NCBI GenBank assembly: GCA_030765605.1
Contig: JAVCCG010000020.1
Location: 1-64,000, forward strand
DNA from: Candidatus Alcyoniella australis
Lineage (GTDB): Bacteria; Lernaellota; Lernaellaia; JAVCCG01; Alcyoniellaceae
Length of the DNA stretch: 64,000 nt
Reading direction: 5' to 3'
The notes beneath the pieces are model-generated. The model searched no databases, was not told the origin of the DNA, and worked only from the letters and a program-made list of their open reading frames with translations. Of the stretch, positions 9,686-20,220 are shown piece after piece (position 1 is the stretch's first letter; each line of letters begins with the position of its first letter). The translations under genes were made by a program, and so were the position numbers.

Positions 9686-10804
9686 ATGGCTGACCTACAT
9701 CAATTATTGAAAATCATGATCGAGCGCGGAGCCTCGGACCTGCACATCACCACCGGCAGCCCGCCGCAGTACCGTATCGACGGCAAACTCACACCGTTGA
9801 ACATGCCGCAGCTCACGGCCGCAGAGACCAAGCGACTGTGCTACAGCGTGCTGACCGACATACAGCGACAGCATTTCGAAGAGAGCAACGAGCTCGACTT
9901 GAGCTTCGGCGTCAAGGGGCTGGCGCGTTTCCGGGCCAATGTCTACCGACAACGCGGCGCGGTGGCCGGCGCCTTCCGCACGATCCCGTTCAAGAGCTTC
10001 AGCTTATCCGAGCTGGGCCTGCCCAACGTGGTCAACGAGATTGTCAAGCGCCCCTCGGGCCTGATTCTGGTCACCGGCCCCACCGGCTGCGGCAAGAGCA
10101 CCACGCTGACCTCGATCATCGACAAGATCAATATGTCGCGCAACCAGCACATCATCACCGTCGAGGATCCGATCGAGTACCTCCACGGACACAAGGGCTG
10201 CATCGTCAACCAGCGCGAGGTCGGAGCCGACACCCACAGCTTCGGCGCCGCGCTGAAGTACGTGCTGCGCCAGGACCCGGACATCGTGATGATCGGCGAG
10301 ATGCGCGACCTGGAGACCATCGACGCGGCGCTGACCATCTCCGAGACCGGCCATCTGACCTTCGCCACGCTGCACACCTCCTCGGCCGTATCCTCGATCA
10401 ACCGCATCATCGACGTCTTCCCGCCGCACCAGCAGCCGCAAGTGCGCGCCCAGCTCAGCTTCGTGCTCGAGGGCGTGATCACCCAGCAGTTGATCCCCAA
10501 GGCCAACGGGGTCGGCCGCGTACTGGCCTGCGAGGTGATGGTGCCCAACGCAGCGATCCGCAACCTGATCCGCGAGGACAAGGTCCATCAGATTTACAGT
10601 CAGATGCAGGTCGGCCAGTCCAAATTCGGCATGCTGACGTTGAACCAAAGCCTGCTCAGCCTCTACGAGAAGGGGCTGATCTCGCTTAAGGAGGGCCAGG
10701 GCCGCTCGAACGAGCCCGACGAATTTCAGCAGATGCTCGAGGGACGCATCCCGACCACCTCATCGCCGCAAACCAAGAAACAGCAGCGTAGCAACAGTTC
10801 CTGA
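9686..10804 (+). CDS. pilT: Type IV pilus retraction ATPase PilT
   Basis: PilT depolymerises pili and drives twitching. The 372-residue protein has the PAS-like N-terminal domain (GASDLHITTGSPP) and the ATPase core with Walker A GPTGCGKSTT (about 131), the Asp box TVEDPIEYLH, Walker B DIVMIGEMRD and the His box ATLHTSSAVSS. The C-terminal PilT motif AIRNLIRE, needed for retraction in the family, is intact. The tail after residue 340 is polar and Ser/Gln-rich. It sits 57 bp after pilB and is followed by pilC. Confidence 0.97.
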   Translation: MADLHQLLKIMIERGASDLHITTGSPPQYRIDGKLTPLNMPQLTAAETKRLCYSVLTDIQRQHFEESNELDLSFGVKGLARFRANVYRQRGAVAGAFRTIPFKSFSLSELGLPNVVNEIVKRPSGLILVTGPTGCGKSTTLTSIIDKINMSRNQHIITVEDPIEYLHGHKGCIVNQREVGADTHSFGAALKYVLRQDPDIVMIGEMRDLETIDAALTISETGHLTFATLHTSSAVSSINRIIDVFPPHQQPQVRAQLSFVLEGVITQQLIPKANGVGRVLACEVMVPNAAIRNLIREDKVHQIYSQMQVGQSKFGMLTLNQSLLSLYEKGLISLKEGQGRSNEPDEFQQMLEGRIPTTSSPQTKKQQRSNSS

Positions 10805-10860
10805 TGCAATGATATACTGTGATGCGTTCGAACAGCGCCAGCTAGACAGGGGAACCGAAC

Positions 10861-12063
<1,203 letters not shown>

Positions 12064-12066
12064 ACC

Positions 12067-13746
12067 ATGCCCGCCACGCGGGCGAACATGACCCAAAGCA
12101 GCGCGACCGCCGAGCGGGAGATCACCCAGCTGTTATGGTGGTTGGTCTTCCTGCGGGTAATTGTTTCCGTCTTCATCCTCGGCGCGACGTTCCTGCTCGA
12201 CGAGCCGTTCCACGTCCCGGTGTTCACTGTAGTCGTAGTCAACGTGCTGGCGACCCTGACGCTGGCTCTGCTGATTCCAACCTACGGACGGCGGCGGCTG
12301 TTCATCGCGCTGCTGGTCTACTGGGACTTCCTGTTCGTCGCGCTGCTGATCGGCCTGACCGGAATCTCGCGCTCGATTTTCAGCTTCCTGTTCCTGCTGG
12401 CGGTGATCAACGCCGGCATCCTGCTCAGCCGTCGTGAGGCGTTCCTCGCCGCGGCCCTGGCCCTGCTGACCTACACCGGCGTGCTGTCGATCGAGGTGCT
12501 GGGCCTGACGCCGTTCCCGCTGTGGAACCTGGTCCACTCCTCCGGCGATCCGATCTTGCCCGGCGAGATGATCTACAAGGTGCTGCTGCACGGCATGGCG
12601 TTCTTCGTCGCCGCGTTCCTCTCATCGTACGTCTCCGAACAGTCGCGCAAACGGCAGGACGAGCTGATCAAGGCCCAGGTCGAGATCGAGGCGTTGCGCG
12701 CGCTGTACGAGAATATCGTCGCCTCGGTGCAGATCGGCATCATCGCCCTGGACCGACAGGGTCTGGCATCGTTCGCCAACTCCAGCGCCGAAGTGCTGCT
12801 CGGACTGCGGCCCGGCGGTGTAAAGGGCCGCACGCTGCAGCAGCTGCTGCCCGAGATCGCCGAGCAACAGCCCGAGCGGATCCAGCACGGCGACCAGCAC
12901 CACCGGCGCCGACTCGTGCTGCAGCGCCTCGATGAAGAGCCGCGCCATCTGCAGCTGTTCCGTTCGGACCTGCGCAACGTCGAGGGTCTGCGCATCGGCC
13001 AGATCGTGCTGCTCGAGGATCAGTCGGCCCTGCGCAAGATGGAGCAGGAGGTCAAACGCTCGGACAAGCTCGCCGCCGTGGGAAAAATGGCCGCGGGCAT
13101 CGCCCACGAGATCCGCAACCCCCTGGCGTCGATCAGCGGATCGGTGCAGCTGCTCAAAGGCGAGCTGGAGCTGGACGACCTCAACAGCAACCTGATGCAG
13201 ATTGTGGTGCGCGAGGTCGACCGGCTGAACAAGCTGATTTCCGAGTTCCTCGCCTTTGCCAAACCGGCCAAGATCGACGAGGAGATCGTCGACCTCAACC
13301 GGCTGATCGACGAGACGATCGACCTGTGCCGCAACGATCCGCTGTATAACGATTCGTTCCAGTTCCGCAAGCGGCTGAGCAAGGGCGCTTATTTGCGGGC
13401 CGACGCCGACCAGCTGCGACAGCTGCTATGGAACCTGTTCATCAACTCGATGCAGGCCACACCCCACGGCGGCGAGGTGGTGGTGATCACCACCCTCGAG
13501 GGGCGCGCCAGCGACGCGGATCCGCTGCCCAAGGAAGTGCTGATTACCTGCTCGGACAACGGTGTCGGCATCCCCGAGAACGTGTTGCCGCAGATCTTCG
13601 ATCCGTTCTTCACCACCAAGGAATCCGGCACGGGCCTGGGATTAACGACCGCCTATCGTATAATCGAAAACCATAACGGTACTATTTCCGTGGACAGCAA
13701 GCCGGGACTGGGTACGACCTTCAACATCACCCTGCCGTTGGGATAA
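12067..13746 (+). CDS. pilS: Pilus sensor histidine kinase PilS
   Basis: This membrane sensor kinase is the likely partner of PilR. The 559-residue protein has about six N-terminal transmembrane helices (about 25-190), a PAS-like segment (about 210-320), the phospho-acceptor helix with GIAHEIRNPLASISGS and a HATPase domain with NLFINSMQ, DNGVGIP and the G2 box GTGLGLTTAYRI. Topology and gene position match PilS of myxobacteria and pseudomonads, where the kinase also senses pilin in the membrane. An alternative start is the ATG at 12088. It ends 4 bp before pilR. Confidence 0.93.
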   Translation: MPATRANMTQSSATAEREITQLLWWLVFLRVIVSVFILGATFLLDEPFHVPVFTVVVVNVLATLTLALLIPTYGRRRLFIALLVYWDFLFVALLIGLTGISRSIFSFLFLLAVINAGILLSRREAFLAAALALLTYTGVLSIEVLGLTPFPLWNLVHSSGDPILPGEMIYKVLLHGMAFFVAAFLSSYVSEQSRKRQDELIKAQVEIEALRALYENIVASVQIGIIALDRQGLASFANSSAEVLLGLRPGGVKGRTLQQLLPEIAEQQPERIQHGDQHHRRRLVLQRLDEEPRHLQLFRSDLRNVEGLRIGQIVLLEDQSALRKMEQEVKRSDKLAAVGKMAAGIAHEIRNPLASISGSVQLLKGELELDDLNSNLMQIVVREVDRLNKLISEFLAFAKPAKIDEEIVDLNRLIDETIDLCRNDPLYNDSFQFRKRLSKGAYLRADADQLRQLLWNLFINSMQATPHGGEVVVITTLEGRASDADPLPKEVLITCSDNGVGIPENVLPQIFDPFFTTKESGTGLGLTTAYRIIENHNGTISVDSKPGLGTTFNITLPLG

Positions 13747-13750
13747 TAAA

Positions 13751-15154
13751 ATGGAACGGATCCTGGTAGTCGACGACGAACTGAGCATGCGCGAGTTCCT
13801 GACGATCATGCTGCACAAAGAGGGCTACGAGAGCGGCTCGGCATCGACCGGTGTCGAGGCGCTGCAACAGCTCGAGGCGGAGCGCGGCTTCGACCTGATG
13901 ATTTCCGACATCCGCATGCCCGGGATGGACGGCATCGAGCTGCTCAAGCAGGCCCAACGGATCGCGCCGGATATGGGCGTGATCCTGATCACCGCCTACG
14001 CCTCGATCGACTCGGCGGTGGAGGCGATGGAGCTGGGCGCCTACGACTACATTACCAAGCCGTTCAAGGTCGAGGAAATTCGCCACGTAGTGCGCAACGC
14101 GCTGGATAAGCAACGCCTGATGCGCGAGAACCTGCTGATGCGCAATGAGCTGCGCTCGCGCTACACCTTCGGTTCAATCGTTGGCGCCTCGCGGCAGATG
14201 CTCGAGATCTTCGATATGCTCAGCCGCGTGGCGGCCACGCGCTCCTCGGTGCTGGTCGAGGGCGAGAGCGGCACGGGCAAGGAGCTGGTCGCCAAGGCGA
14301 TCCACCACAACTCCGATCGCAAAGACGGGCCGTTCGTCATTATCAACTGCGGCGCGCTTCCCGAAAACCTAATGGAGAGCGAGCTGTTCGGCCACAAAAA
14401 GGGTAGTTTCACCGGCGCGATCGCCAACAAGCTCGGCCTGTTCAAGCTCGCGGATCACGGCACGGTGTTCCTCGACGAGATCGGCGACCTGCCGCTGTCG
14501 CTGCAGGTCAAGCTGCTGCGCGTGCTGCAAGAGAAGATCTTCTTCCCCGTCGGATCGGTGGAAGCCGAATCGGTGGACGTGCGGATCATCTCCGCCACCA
14601 ACCGCGACCTGAGCGAGATGATCAAGCACGAGCAGTTCCGCGAGGATCTGTACTATCGGCTCAACGTGATCCAGATCTGCATGCCGCCGCTCAAACAGCG
14701 GCGCGAAGACATCCCGGTGCTGGCCAATTACTTCCTCGACCAATACTCCAAGGAATTTGGCAAAAAAATCGTGCGCATCAGCGCCGAGGCGATGAAGGCC
14801 CTCGAGGAATACAACTTCCCGGGCAACGTGCGCGAGCTGGAAAACATCATCGAACGCGCCGTGGCCCTGGAAAAATCCAGCGTTATCCTGCTCGAGAGCC
14901 TGCCGCCCACGGTAATCAGCGCCGAGGCCAATAAACAAGAGCCGACTCAGGACCAGATCGTCGTTCCCAGGATCGGCGATGTACAGGTCGACCTGGAACA
15001 GCTCGTGGGCCGCTTCGAGAAACAGCTGCTGATCCAGGCTCTGGACAAATGCGATGGAGTAAAGATCCGAGCCGCGGAGCTGCTAAATATCTCGCTACGG
15101 TCGCTACGTTATCGCCTCGAGAAGTACGATCTGGACACCGGCGACGAGAACTAA
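13751..15154 (+). CDS. pilR: NtrC-type response regulator PilR
   Basis: This sigma-54 activator controls pilA. The 467-residue protein has a receiver domain (acidic pair DDE near residue 8, phospho-Asp in [10 protein letters not shown], Lys in YITKPFK), an AAA+ domain (Walker A GESGTGKE, the sigma-54 contact loop GSFTGA, Walker [11 protein letters not shown], arginine fingers FREDLYYRL) and a C-terminal Fis-type helix-turn-helix. The loop is GSFTGA instead of GAFTGA, a variant tolerated in this family. The gene ends one base before two palindromes that are its probable binding sites. Pilin repression by feedback through PilS is known elsewhere; here it is inferred. Confidence 0.95.
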   Translation: MERILVVDDELSMREFLTIMLHKEGYESGSASTGVEALQQLEAERGFDLMISDIRMPGMDGIELLKQAQRIAPDMGVILITAYASIDSAVEAMELGAYDYITKPFKVEEIRHVVRNALDKQRLMRENLLMRNELRSRYTFGSIVGASRQMLEIFDMLSRVAATRSSVLVEGESGTGKELVAKAIHHNSDRKDGPFVIINCGALPENLMESELFGHKKGSFTGAIANKLGLFKLADHGTVFLDEIGDLPLSLQVKLLRVLQEKIFFPVGSVEAESVDVRIISATNRDLSEMIKHEQFREDLYYRLNVIQICMPPLKQRREDIPVLANYFLDQYSKEFGKKIVRISAEAMKALEEYNFPGNVRELENIIERAVALEKSSVILLESLPPTVISAEANKQEPTQDQIVVPRIGDVQVDLEQLVGRFEKQLLIQALDKCDGVKIRAAELLNISLRSLRYRLEKYDLDTGDEN

Positions 15155-15155
15155 A

Positions 15156-15193
15156 GTGACAATTTTTGTCACCTGGGTGACGTAAATTGTCAC
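15156..15193. promoter_or_regulatory. Two 17-bp palindromes: probable PilR enhancer sites
   Basis: Two copies of GTGAC-N7-GTCAC occur at 15156-15172 and 15177-15193. Their centres are 21 bases apart, two helical turns, so both sites face the same side of the DNA. They lie about 140-180 bases upstream of the sigma-54 promoter, the usual enhancer distance. The half-site contains TGTC/GACA, which is also the core described for PilR sites in Pseudomonas. Confidence 0.7.
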
Positions 15194-15332
15194 TTTTCCC
15201 CTATACTTTCTTTACAAGTGTTTGTTTTTTCACATATTATGGGTATACGTCGCGGTGTTTTGAATATATTTGCCGCAATATTTCAGTTGGTTAGGAACTT
15301 CACTAAACAATAACGTGAGCAGCCCGCCACTC

Positions 15333-15346
15333 GGCACGTAGTTTGC
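15333..15346 (+). promoter_or_regulatory. Sigma-54 promoter of pilA
   Basis: GGCACG-TAGT-TTGC matches the sigma-54 consensus TGGCACG-N4-TTGC at every position from the -24 GG to the -12 GC. It lies about 49 bases before the pilA ATG, and transcription should start near 15358. PilR is encoded directly upstream. Confidence 0.85.
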
Positions 15347-15394
15347 TTATTTCATCTGACAAGAATCAATAAACCGTTTGCAGGAGGTATCTCA

Positions 15395-15754
15395 ATGAAC
15401 CGTAAGGGTTTCACGCTGATCGAGTTGATGATCGTTGTTGCGATCATCGGTATTCTGGCTCTGATTGCCATTCCTAACTTCATGAGCCTGCGCGCCCGTG
15501 CGTATGACGCCTCGGCCGTTTCGGCTGGCCGCAATGCCCGCCTTGCCCAGGAAGTCTACTACCAGAACAGTGGTGGTGACCAGGGTGGCGGTTACAGCAA
15601 CACCATCGATGGCCTGCTGACCATCGACCCGAACCTGACCGACGACGGGGAAGTCAGCTGGATGTTCGGCGCCACCAGCGCCAGCGCCACCGGTTACACC
15701 TTCACCACCTGGCATCCGAAGGGTGGCGGCAGCACCAACGTTTGGGAAGACTAA
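15395..15754 (+). CDS. pilA: Type IV major pilin PilA
   Basis: The structural subunit of the pilus. The class III leader is only five residues (MNRKG), cleaved before Phe+1, with Glu+5 and the hydrophobic N-terminal helix FTLIELMIVVAIIGILALIA. The mature protein has about 114 residues and no cysteine, so the usual C-terminal disulfide loop is absent; the tail is rich in Gly, Ser and Thr. It is intermediate between the very short Geobacter pilins and full-length pilins. AGGAGG precedes the ATG. The prepilin peptidase and pilMNOPQ are not in the window. A sigma-54 promoter and a strong terminator make it a monocistronic unit. Confidence 0.95.
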   Translation: MNRKGFTLIELMIVVAIIGILALIAIPNFMSLRARAYDASAVSAGRNARLAQEVYYQNSGGDQGGGYSNTIDGLLTIDPNLTDDGEVSWMFGATSASATGYTFTTWHPKGGGSTNVWED

Positions 15755-15780
15755 TTCAACTCTGTTGATTCGGAAACGAA

Positions 15781-15809
15781 AAGGGCGGGTTTCGACCCGC
15801 CCTTTTTTT
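15781..15809 (+). terminator. Terminator of pilA, probably bidirectional
   Basis: A perfect 10-bp stem (15781-15790 with 15795-15804) closes a TTCG tetraloop and runs into a T tract. On the minus strand the same stem is followed by CGTTT after its own T run, so it may also end the gene at 15856-16458. Confidence 0.92.
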
Positions 15810-15855
15810 ATTCCCACCGGGCTCGTATCCACCCGATAATTTAATACTTTGAAAT

Positions 15856-16458
15856 TCAGCGCAGGCTGAGCGATTTAACAAAGGCCAACAGCGCCTCGGG
15901 TCCTTTGCCCGCGGGCGCGCTGAACAGCACCGAATCCAATTCCCTACGACCAGTCTGTTTATCGTAGACCCCGCCGCTAAGCGTACTCCAGGCCCGGACC
16001 TGGCGCAGACTGCGTAGCCGCTTGGCGCCCCGGAAGTAATAGGCGCGGCGACTACCGCTGGAACGATCGACGTGGTCGCCGAGAAATTCCAGTTGGTACT
16101 GCAAGCCGTTGGGGGGCGAGAACCTGATCCAGCCCTGATGCACCGCCGCCTGCCGAGCCAGGCCCGGAATCTGTACGCTGCTGCCGTGCTCCACGCTGAA
16201 GCCCATGAAGCGCTCGAGGTCCGTCGGGTCGAGAAAGCCGCGCAGGTCGGCGCGGGCCCGCAGCTCGAGGCGGCAGGCGACCTGGCGCTTGGAGCCGTCT
16301 TGGCCCAGCAGCGTGTTGTACTCCTCGGTCGATTCAAGGCGTTCGGTAAAATCGAGCCGCGCCTCGGGCAGCAGCCCGCTGGAACGCAGGGCGCCCACGG
16401 CCACGGCATTGGTCAGGCTCAGCACGTTCATCGTCAGATTGCTCAGCAGCCTTGGCAC
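15856..16458 (-). CDS. Conserved hypothetical protein
   Basis: A 200-residue protein without signal peptide or clear membrane helix. GTG 16458 is preceded by AAGGAG with 7-base spacing, which supports the start. It is rich in beta-strand-like alternation and contains FLDPTDLERFMGF, GWIRFSPPNGLQYQLEF, YYFRGAKRLRSLRQVRAW and TLSGGVYD. The strand order, with a GAKRLR-type turn, faintly recalls the C-terminal beta domain of some cholesterol-oxidase-like proteins, but I would not name it on that basis. It lies alone between pilA and the DUF169-like gene and shares the terminator at 15781-15809. Confidence 0.6.
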   Translation of the reverse strand: MPRLLSNLTMNVLSLTNAVAVGALRSSGLLPEARLDFTERLESTEEYNTLLGQDGSKRQVACRLELRARADLRGFLDPTDLERFMGFSVEHGSSVQIPGLARQAAVHQGWIRFSPPNGLQYQLEFLGDHVDRSSGSRRAYYFRGAKRLRSLRQVRAWSTLSGGVYDKQTGRRELDSVLFSAPAGKGPEALLAFVKSLSLR

Positions 16459-16616
16459 CGGATCACTCCTTTGAACGGGCTGCGGATTATACCCGCGACG
16501 ATCAAGCTAGTCCATGCCCAATCCGGTCCGGTCGATTTGTGCTCTGCAATTGACCGCAGCGGTGTAGAAACCGAAGATGATGCAGACAGCGAACAGCCAT
16601 CCAGAAGGAGTTGTTG

Positions 16617-17327
16617 ATGCCGCCTGATCAGCAATATCTAATTGAGAAAGCCGGACTGAGCCTGCCGTTGATCGGCGTTTACGACGCGCCGGAAGTTGCG
16701 GCGTTCGAACCGTTGTGTTCGCCCCAGCCCGGCAAGTGGGCCTGCCCGTTTATGTTCTTTAAAAGCTGGCAACGCGGCCAGACCCTGCTGCTGACGCACG
16801 AGTGCTATGGCTGCGGCGGAGCCGGCACGTCGCTGTTCGACCAACAGACCCGCACACGCGAGGAGTACGTCGACTTCCTCTACGGCTAAGAGGGGCTCAA
16901 GGCCTCCAAGGAGCTGATGGGACGCTGGATCGACGCGCGCCGCAACTACCGGCCGCAGCACGGTCAACTGCTGATCGGGCCGTTGCGCGACAAGCAGTAC
17001 GAGCATCTCAAGACCGTGACCTTCTTCGTCAACCCCGACCAGCTGAGCCTGTTCGTGATCGGTGCGCACTACACGCCGTTGATCAGCGCACCGTTCTCCT
17101 CGGCCTGCGGCCTGCTGCTGCCGCTGTTCGACGATCTAGAGCGGCCCGCGGCGATCATCGGCGCCACGGACATTGCGGTGCAGCGTCACCTGCCGCCCGA
17201 TATCCTGGCCTTCAGCGTGACCAAGCCGCTGTACGAGCAGCTGTGCGCCTTGGACGAGCACAGTTTCCTTAACAAGAAATTCTGGCAGGACGTACGCAAG
17301 GCGCGCTCGCGGGAAAACAAGGACTGA
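16617..17327 (+). pseudogene. DUF169-family protein interrupted by one TAA codon
   Basis: One continuous frame from ATG 16617 (AAGGAG six bases upstream) to the TGA at 17325 is broken only by TAA at 16887-16889. Before it lie the Cys/Gly motif CYGCGGAG and FFKSWQRGQTLLLTHE; after it lie NPDQLSLFVIGAHY and APFSSACGLLLPLF. Together they follow the DUF169 order, a family of about 220-240 residues of unknown function with a Cys-Gly-rich centre and a late conserved cysteine. A single T-to-G change would restore Glu (FLYG-E-EGLKASKEL). The rest shows no decay, so this is either a very recent nonsense mutation or an error in the read. Two separate proteins of 90 and 136 residues are less likely. Confidence 0.7.
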
Positions 17328-17333
17328 CGGCGT

Positions 17334-18152
17334 TCAGCCCTCCTGCTGAGCCCGGCGCACCTTGCGGTCGGCGATCCATTCGCGCAGACCTGGCGCGAGG
17401 CGAGTGACCAGATGGATCAGCTTGGCGCCGCGTCCGGGCAGGATCAGGAAGCGCCGTTTGGGCAGCTCCTCAAACAGCGCGTCGGCCACCTGGTCGGCGG
17501 TCATGGTGCCCGCGTTGCGGTTGAGCGCAAGCTGCTCCTTGGGCCGCGACTGGTTGGCCGTGCGCCACAGCGGCGTGTCCACGGCCCCGGGACAGAGCAC
17601 GCAGACGTTGATCCCGTACTGCTTGAGTTCGGCGCGCAGGCACTCGGAGAATCCGACCACCCCGAATTTGGACGCGGAGTAGGCTGTGGAGCCGAAGACG
17701 CCGATCAGCCCGCCGATGGAGCCCAGATTGACGATGTGTCCGGCGCCGGGCTTCATCGCCTCGATCACCGCGGCGACCACGTTGCGCGTACCCAGCACGT
17801 TGATCCGCAGATAGGCTTCGAAGCGCCGCGCGTCGATTTTCTCGAAGTAATCCGCGCCGCCGATCCCCGCCGAGTTCAGCAGCAGGTAGGGCGCTCCGAA
17901 CTCGCGCACGGCGCGGCCCAGCTCGCGGCGCACCGCCTCGTCGTCCGACACGTCGAGCCGCAGCGTCTCCACGCGCTGCGGCGGCGAACGCCGATCCTGC
18001 TCGATCTCGCTACGCGCCCGGTCAAAGACCTGCTCGTCGTCCACGGAGAAGATCAAGACGTTGGCGCCGTGCCGCGCGCACCAACGAGCCACGCCCAGGC
18101 CGATGCCGCTGGTTCCGCCGCTGATAAAACACCACTTGCCGTCGATCTGCAT
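17334..18152 (-). CDS. Short-chain dehydrogenase/reductase
   Basis: A 272-residue classical SDR. The nucleotide-binding motif is SGGTSGIGLG (about 11-20), the NAG-like motif appears as LLNSAGIGG and the catalytic residues are Ser in GSIGGL and YSASK. The extended C-terminal end, with LPGRGAKLIHLVTRLAPG, resembles 3-ketodihydrosphingosine reductase-like SDRs, which act on long-chain ketones. That substrate is inference only. ATG 18152 has GGGAGGT upstream; an upstream in-frame ATG at 18224 would add residues that do not fit the family. It is convergent with the broken DUF169 gene. Confidence 0.82.
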   Translation of the reverse strand: MQIDGKWCFISGGTSGIGLGVARWCARHGANVLIFSVDDEQVFDRARSEIEQDRRSPPQRVETLRLDVSDDEAVRRELGRAVREFGAPYLLLNSAGIGGADYFEKIDARRFEAYLRINVLGTRNVVAAVIEAMKPGAGHIVNLGSIGGLIGVFGSTAYSASKFGVVGFSECLRAELKQYGINVCVLCPGAVDTPLWRTANQSRPKEQLALNRNAGTMTADQVADALFEELPKRRFLILPGRGAKLIHLVTRLAPGLREWIADRKVRRAQQEG

Positions 18153-18241
18153 CGCACCTCCCTTAACCTGGATTATTTTAGTCCAGGTTGGAAACAGCGG
18201 ATTTTGCCAGCCTGGATGATTCACGCGAATGCGTCAATACG

Positions 18242-18276
18242 ATGAAAATGAAAAAGGGGCTGCGCGGGCAGCCCCT
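18242..18276 (-). terminator. Terminator after the outer-membrane-like protein gene
   Basis: On the minus strand an 8-bp stem AGGGGCTG/CAGCCCCT (18255-18276) with a six-base loop is followed by TTTTCATTTTC. It lies 22 bp beyond the stop at 18299. Confidence 0.82.
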
Positions 18277-18298
18277 ATAACTTGCGAATTGTGGCGGA

Positions 18299-19000
18299 TC
18301 AGAAGTAGATGTTCAACCCGGCGTAGGTGCCGAAGTCGATACGCGCGCCGGACCACTGGTCGTCGTCCAGCTCGCTGTTGCCAAAGGCGGTCACGCGGCT
18401 GGCGCTGCCCGCGGTGACCATCCCGCCGAGGTCAAACGCCACGTGCTCGAACGGGAAGAGCTTGACGCCGCCCTCAATGCCGCCGTAGGGCGTAAGCCAG
18501 GTCGTGGTGGTCTTGCTGTCGCCGTCGTTGAGATCCTCGGCCGTGCTGATCCAGGTGTCCACGCCCACCAGCGGCCCGACATAGGGCATCACCCAGTCGT
18601 TGACGTGGAAGTTGTAGTTGTAGAAACCGGCGATGCGAAAGCGCGTGTCGTTGGTGTGATACTCCAAGTCGTCGCCGCCCGCGTCGTACGCGGTGGTCGT
18701 GCCGGTATCAGTGCCGCCGAACAGCAGGTGCGCGCCCACGTCGTGATGGCCGTTGATCAAATAGCCGACCTTAACGCCCATGCCGTTGAGCCCCAGCCCT
18801 CCGCTGAGGATTCCGCTGGACTCGGTGTCGGCCGGATCGTCGCGCTCGAGGTTGAGCACGCCGTAGTTGAACAGGGTCAGCGCCCTGAGGTCGAGGTGAA
18901 ACGAGCCGTCCTGGGGTAGTCGCGACTGGGCCATGGCCGCGGCGGGCAGCAGCAGGAGCAGGGATAGAGTCGCACCGATTAGTACTTTGGAAAGCCTCAT
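18299..19000 (-). CDS. Predicted outer-membrane beta-barrel protein
   Basis: A 233-residue protein with a Sec signal peptide (core LIGATLSLLLLLP, cleavage after AMA near residue 24). The rest has alternating aromatic and polar strands rich in Gly, Asp and Thr, such as LNGMGVKVGYLINGHHD and FRIAGFYNYNF. It ends in the aromatic residue Phe (LNIYF), the typical C-terminal signature for barrel assembly. No catalytic motif is seen, so it is probably a small eight-stranded OmpW/OmpA-like barrel. ATG 19000 follows CGGAGG by six bases. It is transcribed alone and followed by its own terminator. Confidence 0.7.
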   Translation of the reverse strand: MRLSKVLIGATLSLLLLLPAAAMAQSRLPQDGSFHLDLRALTLFNYGVLNLERDDPADTESSGILSGGLGLNGMGVKVGYLINGHHDVGAHLLFGGTDTGTTTAYDAGGDDLEYHTNDTRFRIAGFYNYNFHVNDWVMPYVGPLVGVDTWISTAEDLNDGDSKTTTTWLTPYGGIEGGVKLFPFEHVAFDLGGMVTAGSASRVTAFGNSELDDDQWSGARIDFGTYAGLNIYF

Positions 19001-19173
19001 CGTCAACCTCCGTTATTCATTGAAGTATCAGCTGCGCCCGTATTACATGAAGGCGCAGCACAGCCTATGATATCGATCAGTATGACAATCATTCCGGTAA
19101 AAAAGTTCCATTGCCCTTCAGCCGTCTGATAAAATGGTTCGTTTTTAAAACCTATTTTCGTAGCGAGAAAAAT

Positions 19174-20220
19174 ATGTCCAGAAAACACCGCCTTGTAATC
19201 ATGCTCTGCGCCTTTGGGCCGTTCCTGATCGCCACGGGGCTGCTGCAGCTGTTCACGATCCTCGATCTCAATCCGCGCGACCCGGTGTTCGGCGTGGATA
19301 AGGGGGACTACGCGGTGTACCGCATCGAGGGCCAGCCCGAGCCCAACGAGTTCACCGTGGCAACGACGGACGCGACAGCGGCGATGTCATTTGTTGCGAT
19401 CGACGGCGCTGTGCCCCAGCGCTTGTTCAAGCTCGTTGCCAACGGATCGCTGCTCGGCATATCCGGGGACGCCAACTCGATCTTTTGGGTGCCCATCGAC
19501 AACCCGGTGTTGCGTGCCGCCCCGGAGATCCGCCAGTGGCGAGTGCGCGACGTGGCCGGCTGGTTCGGCGCGCTGGGCAACGACTACGACGTCAAGGTCG
19601 ACCGCACCTTCATCCTCTGGGATTCGATCCTGCAAAGCCAGGCGAGCTACGCCACATCGCTGTACGACAACGGCGGCAAGCGCGTGGGCGAGATCGTCTT
19701 TGACGAGACTTGCGGCCTGGCCTTTAGGCTCAAGAGCTACGTCAACGGCATGGAGGCGCGGTTGATCGACACCAACTTCCCGATCAGCCGCAACCGCAAC
19801 TGGCTGCACATGCTGCACGCGCTGGTGATCATCCTCGTCGGTCTGATGGCCTGGCGCTGGGCCGCGGCCGGAAAGCCTGTCGAGCTGCTCGGGCGGCGGC
19901 ACACCGTGAGCCTGATTCTCAGCGGCGCGCTGTGCATTTTCCTCGACACCCAGGTCGATATCTGGGAGCCGTTCCTGTTCTCCAAAGAGGGGATGATCCT
20001 GCTCCACGCGCTGGTCGCGCTGGCGCTGACTTTGCTCTGGGGTCGCTTCAGCCTGCCGGCCTGGATCGAGCTGATCGTGATTGTGATGTTCGGCTATGTC
20101 GAGCGCACGGGGATCAGTCCGATGGCCGCTTTCTTCCCCGGCATCAGCCTCTCGTGGCTGGGAATGCTGCTGGCCCAGACGCCGTCCGCAACAAAGGAAT
20201 CGCAGTCGTCGCCCGATTAA
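19174..20220 (+). CDS. Membrane protein of unknown function
   Basis: A 348-residue protein not recognised as a known family. It has an N-terminal transmembrane helix (about 9-30), a periplasmic domain of about 170 residues with strand-like pattern (SQASYATSLYDNGG) and four or five further helices (about 208-226, 240-258, 267-285, 290-310 and 315-335). No transport or catalytic motif is evident. ATG 19174 is weakly supported by GAG upstream. Its last four bases overlap the end of the convergent small gene at 20217. Confidence 0.6.
   Translation: MSRKHRLVIMLCAFGPFLIATGLLQLFTILDLNPRDPVFGVDKGDYAVYRIEGQPEPNEFTVATTDATAAMSFVAIDGAVPQRLFKLVANGSLLGISGDANSIFWVPIDNPVLRAAPEIRQWRVRDVAGWFGALGNDYDVKVDRTFILWDSILQSQASYATSLYDNGGKRVGEIVFDETCGLAFRLKSYVNGMEARLIDTNFPISRNRNWLHMLHALVIILVGLMAWRWAAAGKPVELLGRRHTVSLILSGALCIFLDTQVDIWEPFLFSKEGMILLHALVALALTLLWGRFSLPAWIELIVIVMFGYVERTGISPMAAFFPGISLSWLGMLLAQTPSATKESQSSPD

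Noticed and set aside
16887-16889. Recoded stop codon (selenocysteine or pyrrolysine) in the DUF169-like gene
   Set aside because: The codon is TAA; selenocysteine uses TGA and pyrrolysine TAG, and no matching hairpin is seen.
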